A DNA stretch of 64,000 nucleotides from Tricholomella constricta (lineage: Eukaryota > Basidiomycota > Agaricomycetes > Agaricales > Lyophyllaceae): positions 558,001-622,000 of the forward strand of contig JAACJP010000008.1 in the NCBI GenBank assembly GCA_013368375.1. The letters are read 5' to 3'. The notes beneath the pieces are model-generated. The model made no database searches. It saw only the letters and a program-made list of their open reading frames with translations, and was not told where the DNA came from. Positions 15,601 to 25,706 of the stretch are shown piece after piece. The position numbers and the translations under genes were made by a program. Every line of letters begins with the position of its first letter. The stretch's first letter is position 1.

Positions 15601-18051
15601 CCGAGAACCAAGGTCCGTTTTCGTTCCCTCGCGTCATCACCGTCAACTGAAAGCACGTAAATGTACAGTCCAACGTCAAATGGGTGCGTCTAGGGTGCTC
15701 GTTACTATCGACCCTCATGACCAGCCAAGACGGCGTGCGGTATTTGGCAACGGAGGACCAGTTCCTCACGCAGATCGTGAAGAGCTTCGCACAACTTGAT
15801 CCTGTATGTCAAAATACAAATCATGCTTCATCTGCCAATTGCGAACATACTTTTACCTTTTACCTTTCTGATATAGTTTAATGGCGTGCCCGACTCGGAT
15901 CCTGTGTTCTCCAAGAAACGCGTCGCCGATACGTTGACCTATGGGTACATCGAGATGCTGGGGACGCTCAGCAAGTACAAGGAGGGCATAGAGTAAGTGA
16001 TGGCTTTCATTGATCATCATGTTCTAATGTACGTTGTGCAGGCTCTTGGAGAAATTCAAGGTTTTCACAGCCTTTTACCATCTGAGCGAGCTACGAAGTC
16101 GAGAAGATTTGATTAAAGGGATCATCGAGAACCTTGACTATAACATGTATGTTGCATCCATGCGGTATATCTTCTGTGTGGAGCTGACCAGTCACACAGC
16201 GATGGTCATCCCCGAATTGTCTTGTCTAAGGCGCTCACGTCCAGTTACAAGGTAATACTTGTTTCTCACCCTTGTGCAAGTCACGGCCTGAAAAAGATGC
16301 CCAGCATATTCGTCTCTATGCCACGCAACACTTGGGTGACTTGATTCGCGGATCTGCGAGTGCCAACGCTTGGACACTCCGCCTCCTCCTCACGCAGCTC
16401 TACGATCCGGCACCTGAAGTCTGCGAACTTGCTGTCCACTTCCTTGAAGAGGTGTGCGAAGCCAAGGATATTCTGCAACTGGTGGTAGAGATGCAGCCTA
16501 CCATGGACCATCTTGGAGAAATCGGCCATCCTTTGTTGTTAAAGTGAGTTTTGTCTCGTATATTCCTTGGACGTGCCTCTCACGGAGTGAAGGTTTATGT
16601 CGACGCCGATAGGCTTTCGTTACCTCTATGATGCTGGGTATATTGATCGAGAGATGGATATGTGGTTCAATGTAGCTGCCTTCCGCGATCATCTGGCATT
16701 TTGAAGGCTCATTGTTTTGCAGGAACGGAACATCTACTATGTGGTGCAAGTGGAGGTGTTTCTCGCCAAGGTGTTCAATAACATCACTGACGAAGACGAT
16801 GACATTTTGTCCGTAGATTTTTCTGATCTAGCTGAAGTCTCAATGCGAGCTTTCTGACATCGCTCCCAGGGCATTCGACGGCACAGTTCCTCCCCACTTT
16901 TATGGCGAGATGGCCAAGACGGAGCTTGGATGCCAAATTTTGCAGGAAAAGGGCCACTTCACAGAGTTCTCGCAGTTCATACGGAAACATAGCGAGGAGA
17001 GCGAAGACATGGAGTTGATCATGAAGTTGAAGAGCATCCTATGGGCAGTGGTAAGTTTTCTGCCTGGCGTTTTTGTTGCTATTACTAAGCGTCAATCAGG
17101 GGAATGTGGGAGCGACCGAAGGAGGCCTCCCCTTTTTGGAGGAGGAGGAAATTATACCAGCTGTTCTAGCGATCGCGGAAAAGTCACCTGTGCCATCTAT
17201 CCGTGGGTGAGTGAACATTCCTTCGGTACTTGAGAATTTACGTCATATCTTGAATTAGGACATGTTTCTTTGTCCTTGGCCTTATATCGTCGACATCTCA
17301 AGGCGCTGAAATCTTAGACGATTATGACTGGGAAGCTACACTCAACCCTTTGGGCATGCCAACTGGACTATGCGTTCCTGTGGACTTTGAGACTTTTACC
17401 ACAGTATGTGACGTTGATGTACTGGTTCAATTCTTGACTGACAGGAGTTTAGATACCGACTTGGACACCTGTGGTGATTGACAGGACCGAGTCTCGCCTG
17501 ATACCCCCGACTGCTGAGGCTGAAGTTGAGGTGATCACGGCCATACAAAATCTAGCAAACACCGTCATTGCAAATACTGCGTCGCGTTCACTAGCGAGGT
17601 GACCTTGTCCTCTGAATGATTATTCTCAAATATTCACTTTTGGTTTCACAGGATGAAATCTCGCCCAGAGTACCGCCATATCTTCACCTCACCGACAATG
17701 TTCTTCCGCGCATTTCACATCATCTCGACGCAACGATACCGCCTTCCCATCCGGCGCTTCATCGTCGACCTCTTCAACCTGGAGTTGAACCAGGAACTGG
17801 TCGCGAAACTTAAACAGTGTGCGACGGTACTGAAAGTACATCCGTCGTACAAGTTGTCGGCGTCAGACACCAGTCGCCTAAGCATGTTCGGACCGCTGGG
17901 CAGGCCGCGGAGAACATCGATCAGTGATGAGGAGGACGAACTGGATCCGCCCAACCCAACTGCTGCTCCTGCAGAGCCCCAACAGCCTGTCATCACTCTT
18001 CAACCCCTCAACAAAATTGTTGGTGGGTTTGACGAGATAGCACTCAAGTAA
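12618..18051 (+). CDS. ste20: TORC2 subunit Rictor / Ste20 / Tsc11
   Basis: A scaffold subunit of TOR complex 2 at the plasma membrane, needed for AGC-kinase phosphorylation and actin control. The ~5.4-kb gene has some 20 exons. An N-terminal coiled segment resembles HR1 (LEILNNQFVLEQRIKEGAEN and MAKNKTEAITKRIEA). The RICTOR_N armadillo region follows (INILQRNLRVRYELKISEV, YRLLRHTLVDAESVKII, IMRALISVAEQPEDPFRLIC, LVDTLRIPSLDTR). The middle part contains FHPFSHRFSDLPRTK, KFKVFTAFYHLSEL and IRLYATQHLGDLIRGSA. The 'variable' domain holds LLLTQLYDPAPEVCE, FDGTVPPHFYGEMAKTELG and GTCFFVLGLISSTSQGAE. The last exon (17653-18051) carries YRHIFTSPTMFFRAFHIIS and a Pro-rich tail. The start at 12618 (MPSHLNVPAG) is the first ATG of the leading exon; an upstream exon is possible. 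Identity is firm, exact boundaries less so. Confidence 0.92.
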
Positions 18052-18267
18052 CTTTATTCCTTTTTTCGAACTTTCGGACAATGCTTTCTCATGTATCAGG
18101 ACCTGTAATGTATATTTTCATTGCTGTACAACAATATATCACGAGCTTACCATGGACTTGCACTGATGTGGCTGTGAGAGAAGATTGGCCTTGTGGCTCA
18201 AGAGCATGTTTACCAAATACTGTGACACAAATGGTTGGAGTGGATCGAATCGGACCAACTTTCCGCC

Positions 18268-19013
18268 ATGTCTCTTCTACAGGCCTGTAAATTCACAGCT
18301 CGAGGGCCCATTCTCCGCGCCTCTGGAGTAGTCGGCCGTGGCTTAGCTACAGACTCTGCCACCCCCACTGCCTCTGCGGAGAAGAAGGAGCCGTCGGATA
18401 TCGTGGCACCCGTCCACCCCCCTCGCGATGTTATGGTGGCGGATGTCATCAGCGGTGCTCCTTGTGCGTTCTCTCAACAATTTTCTGGGGAATAAAAAAA
18501 CTTATTCTGTCCTTGATCAGCCGAACTGCGCCACCGGGCTGTGCGGGTCTACCAGCCTACTCGCAACACGATGCAGAGCGGCGGAGCCAAGTCGGAACGC
18601 TGGCGGCTAGACTTTGACATCTTGCAAGGCGGTGGACGCTGGGAGAACCCCTTGATGGGATGGGCGAGCTCGTAAGTAAAACAGTGCTGCTAGGAACTGT
18701 GTCTCATTTGCTTGCAGTGCCGATTACATGCAGGGAACCCGTCTGACCTTCCGGTCGAAGGAGGACGCTATTCATTTTGCCGAGAAACAAGGTACGGTTG
18801 TGCGTCAACTTACCAGGAACTTGCCATGCTGACGATGGGTTTTTCAGGATGGGATTACTACGTGTATGTCATTTGACGCAAAAAACCCGATCGTCATGCT
18901 CACTGTCGGTTTTTCACAGCCAAGCGCCCACCACAAAACGGGTGCCGCCAAAGAACTACGCGGAGAATTACTTGTATCATTCAGAGAAATTGAGGATTAT
19001 GAAGACAAAGTAG
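18268..19013 (+). CDS. NADH dehydrogenase (complex I) subunit NDUFS4-like, 18/21 kDa
   Basis: An accessory subunit of mitochondrial complex I in the matrix arm. The start at 18268 gives MSLLQACKFTARGPILRAS, a basic, Ser/Ala-rich presequence typical of mitochondrial import; an in-frame ATG-like start upstream would spoil it. Exon 1 ends near VMVADVISGAP. Later exons give RVYQPTRNTMQSG, RWRLDFDILQGGGRWENPLM, GWASSADYMQ, LTFRSKEDAIHFAEKQGWDYY and the end PKNYAENYLYHSEKLRI with stop at 19013. The ETC_C1_NDUFS4 domain is complete. Four short introns. It follows Rictor on the same strand, about 220 bp downstream. Confidence 0.94.
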
Positions 19014-19122
19014 ACAGTCGGATTAATATTATTGAGTGATAGATCACGTGGAGATGGAGTCTACGTCATGTGGATAAGTGGACAGCCTGGGACAACTGGC
19101 CATCGGCGGACAATCGACAGCC

Positions 19123-19897
19123 ATGCCTGAACCAACTGCGCCCGCTCCTCCAAAGCAGCCCACACCGCCTGCTCCTCCTCTAATTGCGCCCAAATTCGTC
19201 GACAAATCTACGCCACCACCATCGCCCCCTCCGCCCCCGCCCAAGTCCCCGCCAACCCCCAAGTCCCCGCCCGCCCCCAAGCCCACCACACCCGACCCCA
19301 AACCCGACCCCAAACCCGACCCCACTCCCGACCCATCCCCCTCCCACGTACGTTCGTCGATCACCCCTCGATGCCCCCCTCTCATCCACAAAGCCCCTCC
19401 CCAGCCGTCCCCCGATCTCGATATCGTCGATATGGACACCTTCCAGCAGATACTCGATCTCGATGAGGACGCCACCCACGAGTTCTCCAAGGGCATGGCC
19501 TGGGCATACTTCACCCAGGCTGCCCAAACTTTCAAGGAGATGGATGAGGCCCTGTACGCATATACTCCTCATGATCTGCTAATCAATACTCACGCTTAAC
19601 CACAGTGTCGGCAAAGACCTCGCCCAGCTCTCATCCCTCGGCCACTTTCTCAAGGGCTCCTCCGCCGCCCTCGGCCTTTTCAAGGTCCAAGCCTCGTGCG
19701 AGAAGATACAGCACTACGGTCAGCAACGCGACGAGGAGGCCGGCAAGAACCTCTCCGTCGACGGCGCTCTCGCCAAGATCGAGACCCTGCTTTCCCAGGT
19801 CAACAAGGAGTACACCGCCGCGGAGACCTGGCTGAAGAACTGGTATGACGAGCACGCAGAGCCCGAGCCTGACTCGCCCGATCTTGAACGCTCGTGA
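19123..19897 (+). CDS. ypd1: Ypd1-type histidine phosphotransfer (HPt) protein
   Basis: Carries phosphate from hybrid histidine kinases to response regulators of the Skn7/Ssk1 type in osmotic and oxidative stress signalling. The ATG at 19123 opens MPEPTAPAPP. Residues 1-~100 are extremely proline-rich (repeated KSPP and PDPKPDP). The HPt bundle follows: DMDTFQQILDLDED, GMAWAYFTQAAQTF, then across an intron (19554-19605) GKDLAQLSSLGHFLKGSSAA, where the His of GHFLKGSS is the phosphorylated residue. After that come GLFKVQASCEKIQHYG and AKIETLLSQVNKEY. The stop is at 19897. The HPt part has normal length; the proline arm makes the protein longer than yeast Ypd1. No frameshift is apparent. Confidence 0.93.
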
Positions 19898-20822
19898 GGG
19901 GCCCGAACCATTGATGCGCCCTGGGCTGGGGCGGGGCGTGGTGTCGGGTCAGTTTCTTGGTTTACGGACATAGTGGTTCTCGAGGAGGGAGGAGAAGGCG
20001 GGGTGGGATAGGACGACGAGAGCGGTGAGATGCGGAGGACAGGACAGAATGGCGGTTGTTGGCGGAGGATTGGCTGGCTGGCAAGGGCGCGAAGGATCCC
20101 CCCTTTTAGACATCGTCCCTCCCCGCATCATTGCAACACGTTTCTCGTTCTCACCGACAGGCCGACGGGGCGCGTGCTCGAAGGAGGATCATCAATGCGA
20201 GGGGTGGCGGAGTGGAGGGCGGTCTTGTGTTTTCGTTGTTGTCGCTTTCGTGCTTTCGCTCGCGTGCCGTTCACTCTGCCGTGCGGCGCGCGAGTAGGGA
20301 CCTCGGAAGATGCGTTTACGGCCATCAAATATGCATGCTTCTTTGCACTCGCCTGGCGCGCGTGCCGCCCCACGCGAGGTTTATGCTTAAACTTTCTCCT
20401 TCACGCGTAAACCTTCCCGCTGTATGCGACAGATACCGTTTTTTCTTTTTTCCCATCCGCCTTTCCTTTTTTTTGTCCTTTTCTCCTGACTGTTTTGCAC
20501 TTTCCATCTGTCAATTCTTCCTATTCCCCTCAGCTCATTCCTCCATCCATGCAGTCGAACTTGACACTGTCTTTCTATCGCTTTCAGATGTACTTACCCG
20601 TATTATAGCTTTACATACATACACATCACGACCTGGAGGCATCGTGCCAATGACGTCATTATTTTCCGCCGACCGCGAAGCATACATCGCCGGCTTTCAA
20701 ATCGCATGCCGTCGTTATCCGACACACACAAGGACCTGCATAGCATCCAGGTAGTACGTGTACATACGTCTCTGGATACATAACTCAGTGTCATGCTACG
20801 CCGAGGCCAGCCCCACTCAGGC
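19898..20822. other. Intergenic region with a pyrimidine-rich tract
   Basis: About 0.9 kb between the YPD1 stop and the end of the DUF6534 relic. The first ~250 bp are G-rich on plus. From about 20400 to 20560 the plus strand is strongly C/T-rich with runs of T. Long open frames here (for example plus 20131-20754) show no protein-like conservation and seem to result from base bias. No gene is supported. Confidence 0.5.
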
Positions 20823-22089
20823 TCACGGCCATGAACTCGGCGTCCCTCCGAGCTCACACCGACCCGCTTTCAGCGTCGAGAAGCTGTAGGCGTTCCTCCG
20901 GTTCCCATTAGTATTGGTGAAGACGAGCGCGTCGTTATACTGCCAGAATGTCCGCACGTTGAGGCTGCTCATGAGGGAGTTGATGTAGCGGAAAGTTGAA
21001 CACGAGGTGCCTGTGGAGATGTAAACACGGCGGTATAAGTAGCAGTGGCTAAGACTGCTCTCACCTTAGCATGCGGAAAGTCTGTAATTAATTCAATCAC
21101 TTACGCTCAGATTGCTGTGATGAAGCCTGTCGTTGAGTTCATCAGACATCCTGAATGTCAAACAACAGTTAAAGTAGTCACCTGTTTGGACAGCCACTGT
21201 CTCAATTGGTCCCTGGCCTGATAAGCAAAGGTACAGACAAGCACAATGAAGATCTTACGCCTGACGATGCGGTCAATGTAGGAATCCGTGGGCACGAAAC
21301 CCATCACTGTTTCCGACACGCCAAAGTGGTTGTGAGGAGGTGGACAGGACGCGTTGCCAGGCGGCGCTCACTGGACAAGGACAGCGCACATACAAAGATG
21401 ATCGAGGCGACAAAGAGGCTGCCTGTGAGGACTTTGACGCGCCAGGCGAAAAAGTCTTGGACGAGACCTCCGACTATCCCCTGGAGTTATGCCTTGGACT
21501 TGGGGCTCAGTAGTAACGAGCGCAATGGATGGGGGGTACCGTGGGGGCTGGGTCTAAAGCTGCGCGTAACGGTAAGCCATATAGTGGTGGTGGAAGTGAT
21601 ACGAGACGCGGCGTACCAGTTGAAAACATCCAATTGCCGGTCATCAAGTACGAGGTGCTGCCTGAACGTAACAGTCAATTATCAGTGCACCCCAAGTAGA
21701 AAGCGATGCACCGAAATTCAGTATCAGAGAGTCGTAGAGATACAAAACGGTGAACACGGCTTGGATAGTGTCACCAATGAAGAGGAGGTAGACCTGTCGA
21801 ACGCGGTGCTGAAATGACATAATGGAAAACACTGACGAAACTCTGGATGCAACGCCCGTCGCTGCCGCATGAGCTTATATCACAGCTGTTAACACCAGCG
21901 AATGTAGGGACAACTCACCGATTTGAGAAGTTTGATACAGGTATACCTAGGCAATGGTGATTCCGTAGAGTAGAACTTTAAGGACTGTCCCGATGAGCAT
22001 GGGTCCGTGGCTGTAAATCAATTAGCAGGGCAAAGTATAGATCAACAATAAGGAAGCGCGGACGCTATCTGAGCCGGAGAGAGAGCCAT
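20823..22089 (-). pseudogene. Decayed DUF6534 seven-helix membrane protein gene
   Basis: Reading minus from 22089, MALSPAQIA joins across an intron to HGPMLIGTVLKVLLYGITIA, the hallmark N terminus of the agaricomycete DUF6534 family of multi-pass membrane proteins of unknown function. Further family blocks follow in order: VYLLFIGDTIQAVFTVLY and LYDSLIL near 21740-21810, GIVGGLVQDFFAWRVKVLTG near 21410-21480, TTGFITAI near 21110, and NSLMSSLNVR near 20970. The reading is broken. A TAG at 21947-21949 stands where the family has Gln (before VYLY). A TGA at 21107-21109 stands in TTGFITAI-x-A where Trp or Cys is usual. The segment HLVFNFP runs into RYINSLMSSLNVR only after a one-base shift. Three independent lesions favour a dead copy over unusual splicing. 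It is transcribed away from NCA2. Confidence 0.65.
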
Positions 22090-22331
22090 GCTAGGTACTC
22101 ATCTCGTAGGGGAGAGGCACTGGCTGCTGTCTTATGGGCCCTACTTAAGAAGAAGATAATGCGCCGGCGCCCGAAGATTGAGTTTGAGTCTAATTAAGAC
22201 ACATGAACAGGAATCGCCGCGGATGTTTAATTGGATTGCGGCCCCGAGAACGGTCGGGCCAGTGCTGAGGCCACGTGGAAGTGACGTCACGCGTTGAAAA
22301 CAAACTTGTCGTTGCCGTTGGCCCAACGGCG

Positions 22332-24585
22332 ATGCCTTCGGCCTTGGTTGACCATCTCTTGAAGCCTCTGGCTCTCTCACAGCCGCCCAGTCCTACTATA
22401 CCTACCACAACTCTGGACTATGTACCGAACTCGCCTGATTCTGGAACGAAGAAAGAGCTGCAATCTCTTCTCGCCGCCTTGAATCAGCGTCTCTCACCGT
22501 CCCTCGTCCAGGTCACAGTGGAATCACTAACGCAGCTTGGAAGACGTCCTGAACTCTCTACCTTGCGAGCTGACCCTGAAAACATCGCCTTAAAGGAGGC
22601 TATCATATCAAAGCTCCTCGTGGGGCTCTATGCGGAAGGAGTCGACGGCTGCTTGTCCCAGGCAACTCATGCCGAAACTGAGGCTGAATGGTGGGCAGAC
22701 ATAGAGCTCTCACGGTTAACTGTAGCCTGGTACCTTCTTCAAAGTACGCTCCTGTGTTCAACGATATGAATCTGCATTATTGAGCCTTCTTTTTTTAGCA
22801 TCACCAGCCCGGTTGGTGAACCTGACCCGCGTTATTCTGCAGGCTCTCCGCAGGCAGAACCTCCCAGTCAATCTATCGGCTTTCACTCCATCCTCCATTC
22901 GACAATTATTTCCCTCAGCCGTCCCTAGCCGTCCCAACGCACTTAATAAAGCGCTCTTCCCTCACCTTCATCACCAAACCCTCTCCATCACCTCCTCCAC
23001 GATCATATTTTCGTCATCCGAGCCCAGACATATAACCCCAGACAACGTATTTATCAAGCTATGGACGACCTTGGATCCAGTCTTTTCCCTGACAAGAATG
23101 CCCATCGAGCTGACGAGACAAGAATGCACCTTCAAACGGAAAGAATTAGAAAAAATCAGGGATCAGAGGGCTGAGGCTCTCGGGTATCTGGCAGGGATGC
23201 GCGGGGATTTGGCTCTGGCTATTAAAGAACCTGGGAATATGCAGTCCTTCTTGCATGACCTCACATGTATTATAGAAGGGGACACAAAGAAGGCCTTCGG
23301 TCCGGTCGCTGTTCATAGTGGTGCCTCCCCCGAGCCATTACTCGACATCCTGCATCTCTCGACGACTGTGTTCTCGACCCAAAGGGCTGCCCACCAGCAC
23401 CTTCTGGATTCACGGGAACTGCTGCGGCCGTCGCGCCTTACCCTCATCTGGCCCAAACTTCTGCTGTTGCCGCCATTATGCATCTATGCTCTGCGCTCGG
23501 CTTATTCTTCCCGAACGACTTTGTGGGAGCTCGCTAACGATGCCAAGGCGACTGCCGAGGGCTTCATAAGAGGTTGGCTTCTTGATCCACTCAAAGATGT
23601 CCTGAAAACGGTTCGCGCTGGCGGTGATGGCGGTGTAATTATTCAGAAGGAAGGGATCGCCGCTGACCTTGCTGTGAGACATTAATCAACCCCTCGTATA
23701 TGTATCGATGGCTAACAACCACTCTAACAAGTCCCTGGAGCGGATGACGCTCGCCCTTGCCAAAGACCAGCTCAACTACACTCCTGAGCAGCTGGCATCT
23801 CTCTCTAGGCAAATAAAACTGGGGGACTTGACACCAGCCCAGCAGATCTACGAGGAAGACATTAAGCGCCCGCTGAAATCGGCCGTTACGGGAACTCTCC
23901 TGCGATCTATGTTCATCCAGGTCCAGAAGGCCAAGGTAAATGCATGCTTTCTCTTGGTCATGTGGGGTAACTGAGTGCATATTCGTAGGTTGACATCGAC
24001 CAAGCTCTCGCCGGCATCGATAAACTGCTCAAATCACAAGAGTTGACGTTTGCCTTCGTGGGTGTGGCGCCAGCGTTTGGCATTGTTTACCTCCTCGGCG
24101 GGTCTCTTGTGGCGCTTTGGAGTGGCGGGAGGGGCAAAGGCAGGTATGGGGGCAAGCGAAAAATTTGTGGCGTATGGTCGGCCATGCGGTACGTGATGCC
24201 ACAACCTTATTCTCGCCTTTCGCGAGCCGTCACTCAATTAATCTTCAATTTTGTAAACAGACGGACAGAACGCCTCCTCATCTCGCAGCCACGGATCCGT
24301 AACCACAACCCCAAAAACGAGGAACAGGATACTGACGCGGGTTCGATTTCCCCGCTGACGGCTGGTCTCCTTCTGCTCTCCGCGGCACGAATGCGTACCT
24401 ACGCCGAGACGCACCTGCCGCTGCGATCGCGCCTGCGCGAGGGCTTCTTGGAGGACCTGGGTGACTTGGAGAACCCGGATCTGGGCAGGAATGATAAGAT
24501 GAGGGTGGTGGAGAGGATGTGGAGGTGTTGGGGCGAGACTCTTGGGTGGGGCAAGATAGCTGCTGGTAACATCTCAGGGAGATAG
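22332..24585 (+). CDS. nca2: Nuclear control of ATPase protein 2 (Nca2), mitochondrial
   Basis: A mitochondrial membrane protein; yeast Nca2 is needed for normal expression of mitochondrial ATP synthase subunits 6 and 8. The first ATG of the leading exon is 22332 (MPSALVDHLLKP). Exon 1 ends at TVAWYLLQ near 22741; exon 2 runs from about 22800 to 23671. Features include QNLPVNLSAFTPSSIRQLFP, a predicted transmembrane segment at LIWPKLLLLPPLCIYALRSA (about 23440-23500), and the family hallmark GFIRGWLLDPLKDVLKTVR. The next exon starts SLERMTLALAKDQLNY. Then come VDIDQALAGIDKLLKSQELT, a second hydrophobic segment at FAFVGVAPAFGIVYLLGGSL, and the terminal ISPLTAGLLLLSAARMRTYA. The stop is at 24585. 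The NCA2 domain is complete and the gene appears intact. Confidence 0.92.
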
Positions 24586-25175
24586 AGCCGCCGTATTCGG
24601 TAGCCTCAATAAAAACTAATTCATAGAAACACCAGATACAAAAGCTCAACGTGTAGCAGTTCCAGATATTCAGCAGGTACACAGAAGGGCCTTGGGACGC
24701 CAGGCGGCGTGTAGCCCATGATCGCATGGATAGACGGGACCACGATCCCTGCATAGTAGCTGAAGGCGGGCCGCAAGATGAGATGGAACGCCACCGCAAA
24801 TTGAATACCGAAGATGCTCACGCTGGTAGGCGCCAGGGTGACTGACCATAGAACGGCTCGCTGTTCAGCTTGAGCATAGTGGAATACAGTGCGGCGTACT
24901 GATTGACTCGGCCCTCGGGAGGTACTGGCCCGGCTTGATACACGAAGGGATGCTGAAGTCGACATTACCCCTTGATGAAAAGCCTGTCGGATGGTCATAC
25001 CCGTTTTGAAAACCTTGAACCGCTTGAGGCTGCGTGAAGAATTGTATTAGAACTGAGGGCGCGATGCTCCTGAGTGGACCTTACAGGTACGCACTAATAT
25101 TATTTAGACGCTGTAAGCGAGCTTCGAGAGCACACCTTTAGTGGGATCCAAGGGGTCAACGGGGTCAGGGCCAAC

Positions 25176-25188
25176 ATACCCAGCAAAA
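25176..25188. repeat. 13-bp direct repeat, copy 1, flanking an insertion in the AA9 relic
   Basis: The sequence ATACCCAGCAAAA occurs here and again at 25323-25335. The 134 bp between them interrupt the AA9 reading (FAG|YVGPDP), and part of the coding sequence is present on both sides. This is the pattern expected of a target duplication or of a slippage-type insertion. Confidence 0.7.
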
Positions 25189-25322
25189 CCCGTCAACATG
25201 CGCATTCGCGAACTCAGCAGGTGCAGGAACTTAGGGGCCCCTTTTAATGTACATAGTATTGTAAGGACCGACATGAGTTAGCGCTCAGCGGTCAATAAAC
25301 AGGGATATTAATAATAATAAAA

Positions 25323-25335
25323 ATACCCAGCAAAA
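25323..25335. repeat. 13-bp direct repeat, copy 2
   Basis: This is the partner of 25176-25188 and is identical over 13 bp. The insert between the copies is A/T-rich on this side (AATAATAATAA next to the repeat) and shows no obvious terminal inverted repeats. Confidence 0.7.
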
Positions 25336-25706
25336 GTTTTGTAGAACTGCGCCGTTACCTATCCGCTGGCGGCAATGGGTATGACTGCTTGGGAAACGGG
25401 CTGGACAAAACCGGTGTTGCATATGATATTGCCTGACATGACGTCTGTAATGGGCCGCCAGAGGAAAGGTTCGGCCTTTAAAGGTTGCTCGATATGAACA
25501 CTAGGTCGCATTGTGCTTACAGTATTGGCCGCGGACACTGGTAAAGGAGAGTTGTGGTCGGAAGCGCAGTCCTGGTTATACTCGAGTATCATACGCAAAT
25601 AACTCAAGAAAGGCGCCACGAGTGAAACCAAGGTCGACATCTTGTGTGAGGTATAAACGTACGAACGACAAGGCACGAGCTGTAGATAAACACTGGCATG
25701 CAAAGA

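Larger units (their letters stand above)
24640..25640 (-). pseudogene. Relic of a second AA9 lytic polysaccharide monooxygenase gene
   Basis: AA9 blocks are found in order on minus but broken. PITDVMSGNIICNTGFVQPV is near 25400-25460. VTAQFYKTFAG follows directly after an in-frame TAG (25359-25361) that replaces Gln in the usual GQVTAQFHH. AGYVGPDPVDPLDPTK is near 25150-25185. GNVDFSIPSCIKPGQYL is near 24925-24975, ending at a TGA (24865-24867), and a remnant SHPGAYQRE follows. The copper-site histidine of the HH motif is replaced (FYK). The N-terminal ~45 codons, from the ATG at 25640 (MSTLVSLVAPFLS), do not give a normal HGY/HxxF mature start. A ~134-bp insertion flanked by 13-bp direct repeats splits the gene (see repeats). 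It lies 66 bp downstream of the intact AA9 gene in the same orientation, so it is most simply a decayed tandem duplicate. Confidence 0.82.

Noticed and set aside
20131..20754. A 207-codon plus frame downstream of YPD1
   Set aside because: The translation is rich in Cys, Phe, Ser and Arg from a pyrimidine-rich tract, with no start context or family similarity.
21206..21817. A 203-codon plus frame opposite the DUF6534 relic
   Set aside because: The minus strand carries ordered DUF6534 blocks there; the plus frame shows no protein-like pattern.
24335..24365. GGGTTCGATTTCCCC as a tRNA T arm
   Set aside because: It lies inside the last exon of NCA2 and codes for its conserved C terminus; no other tRNA parts surround it.
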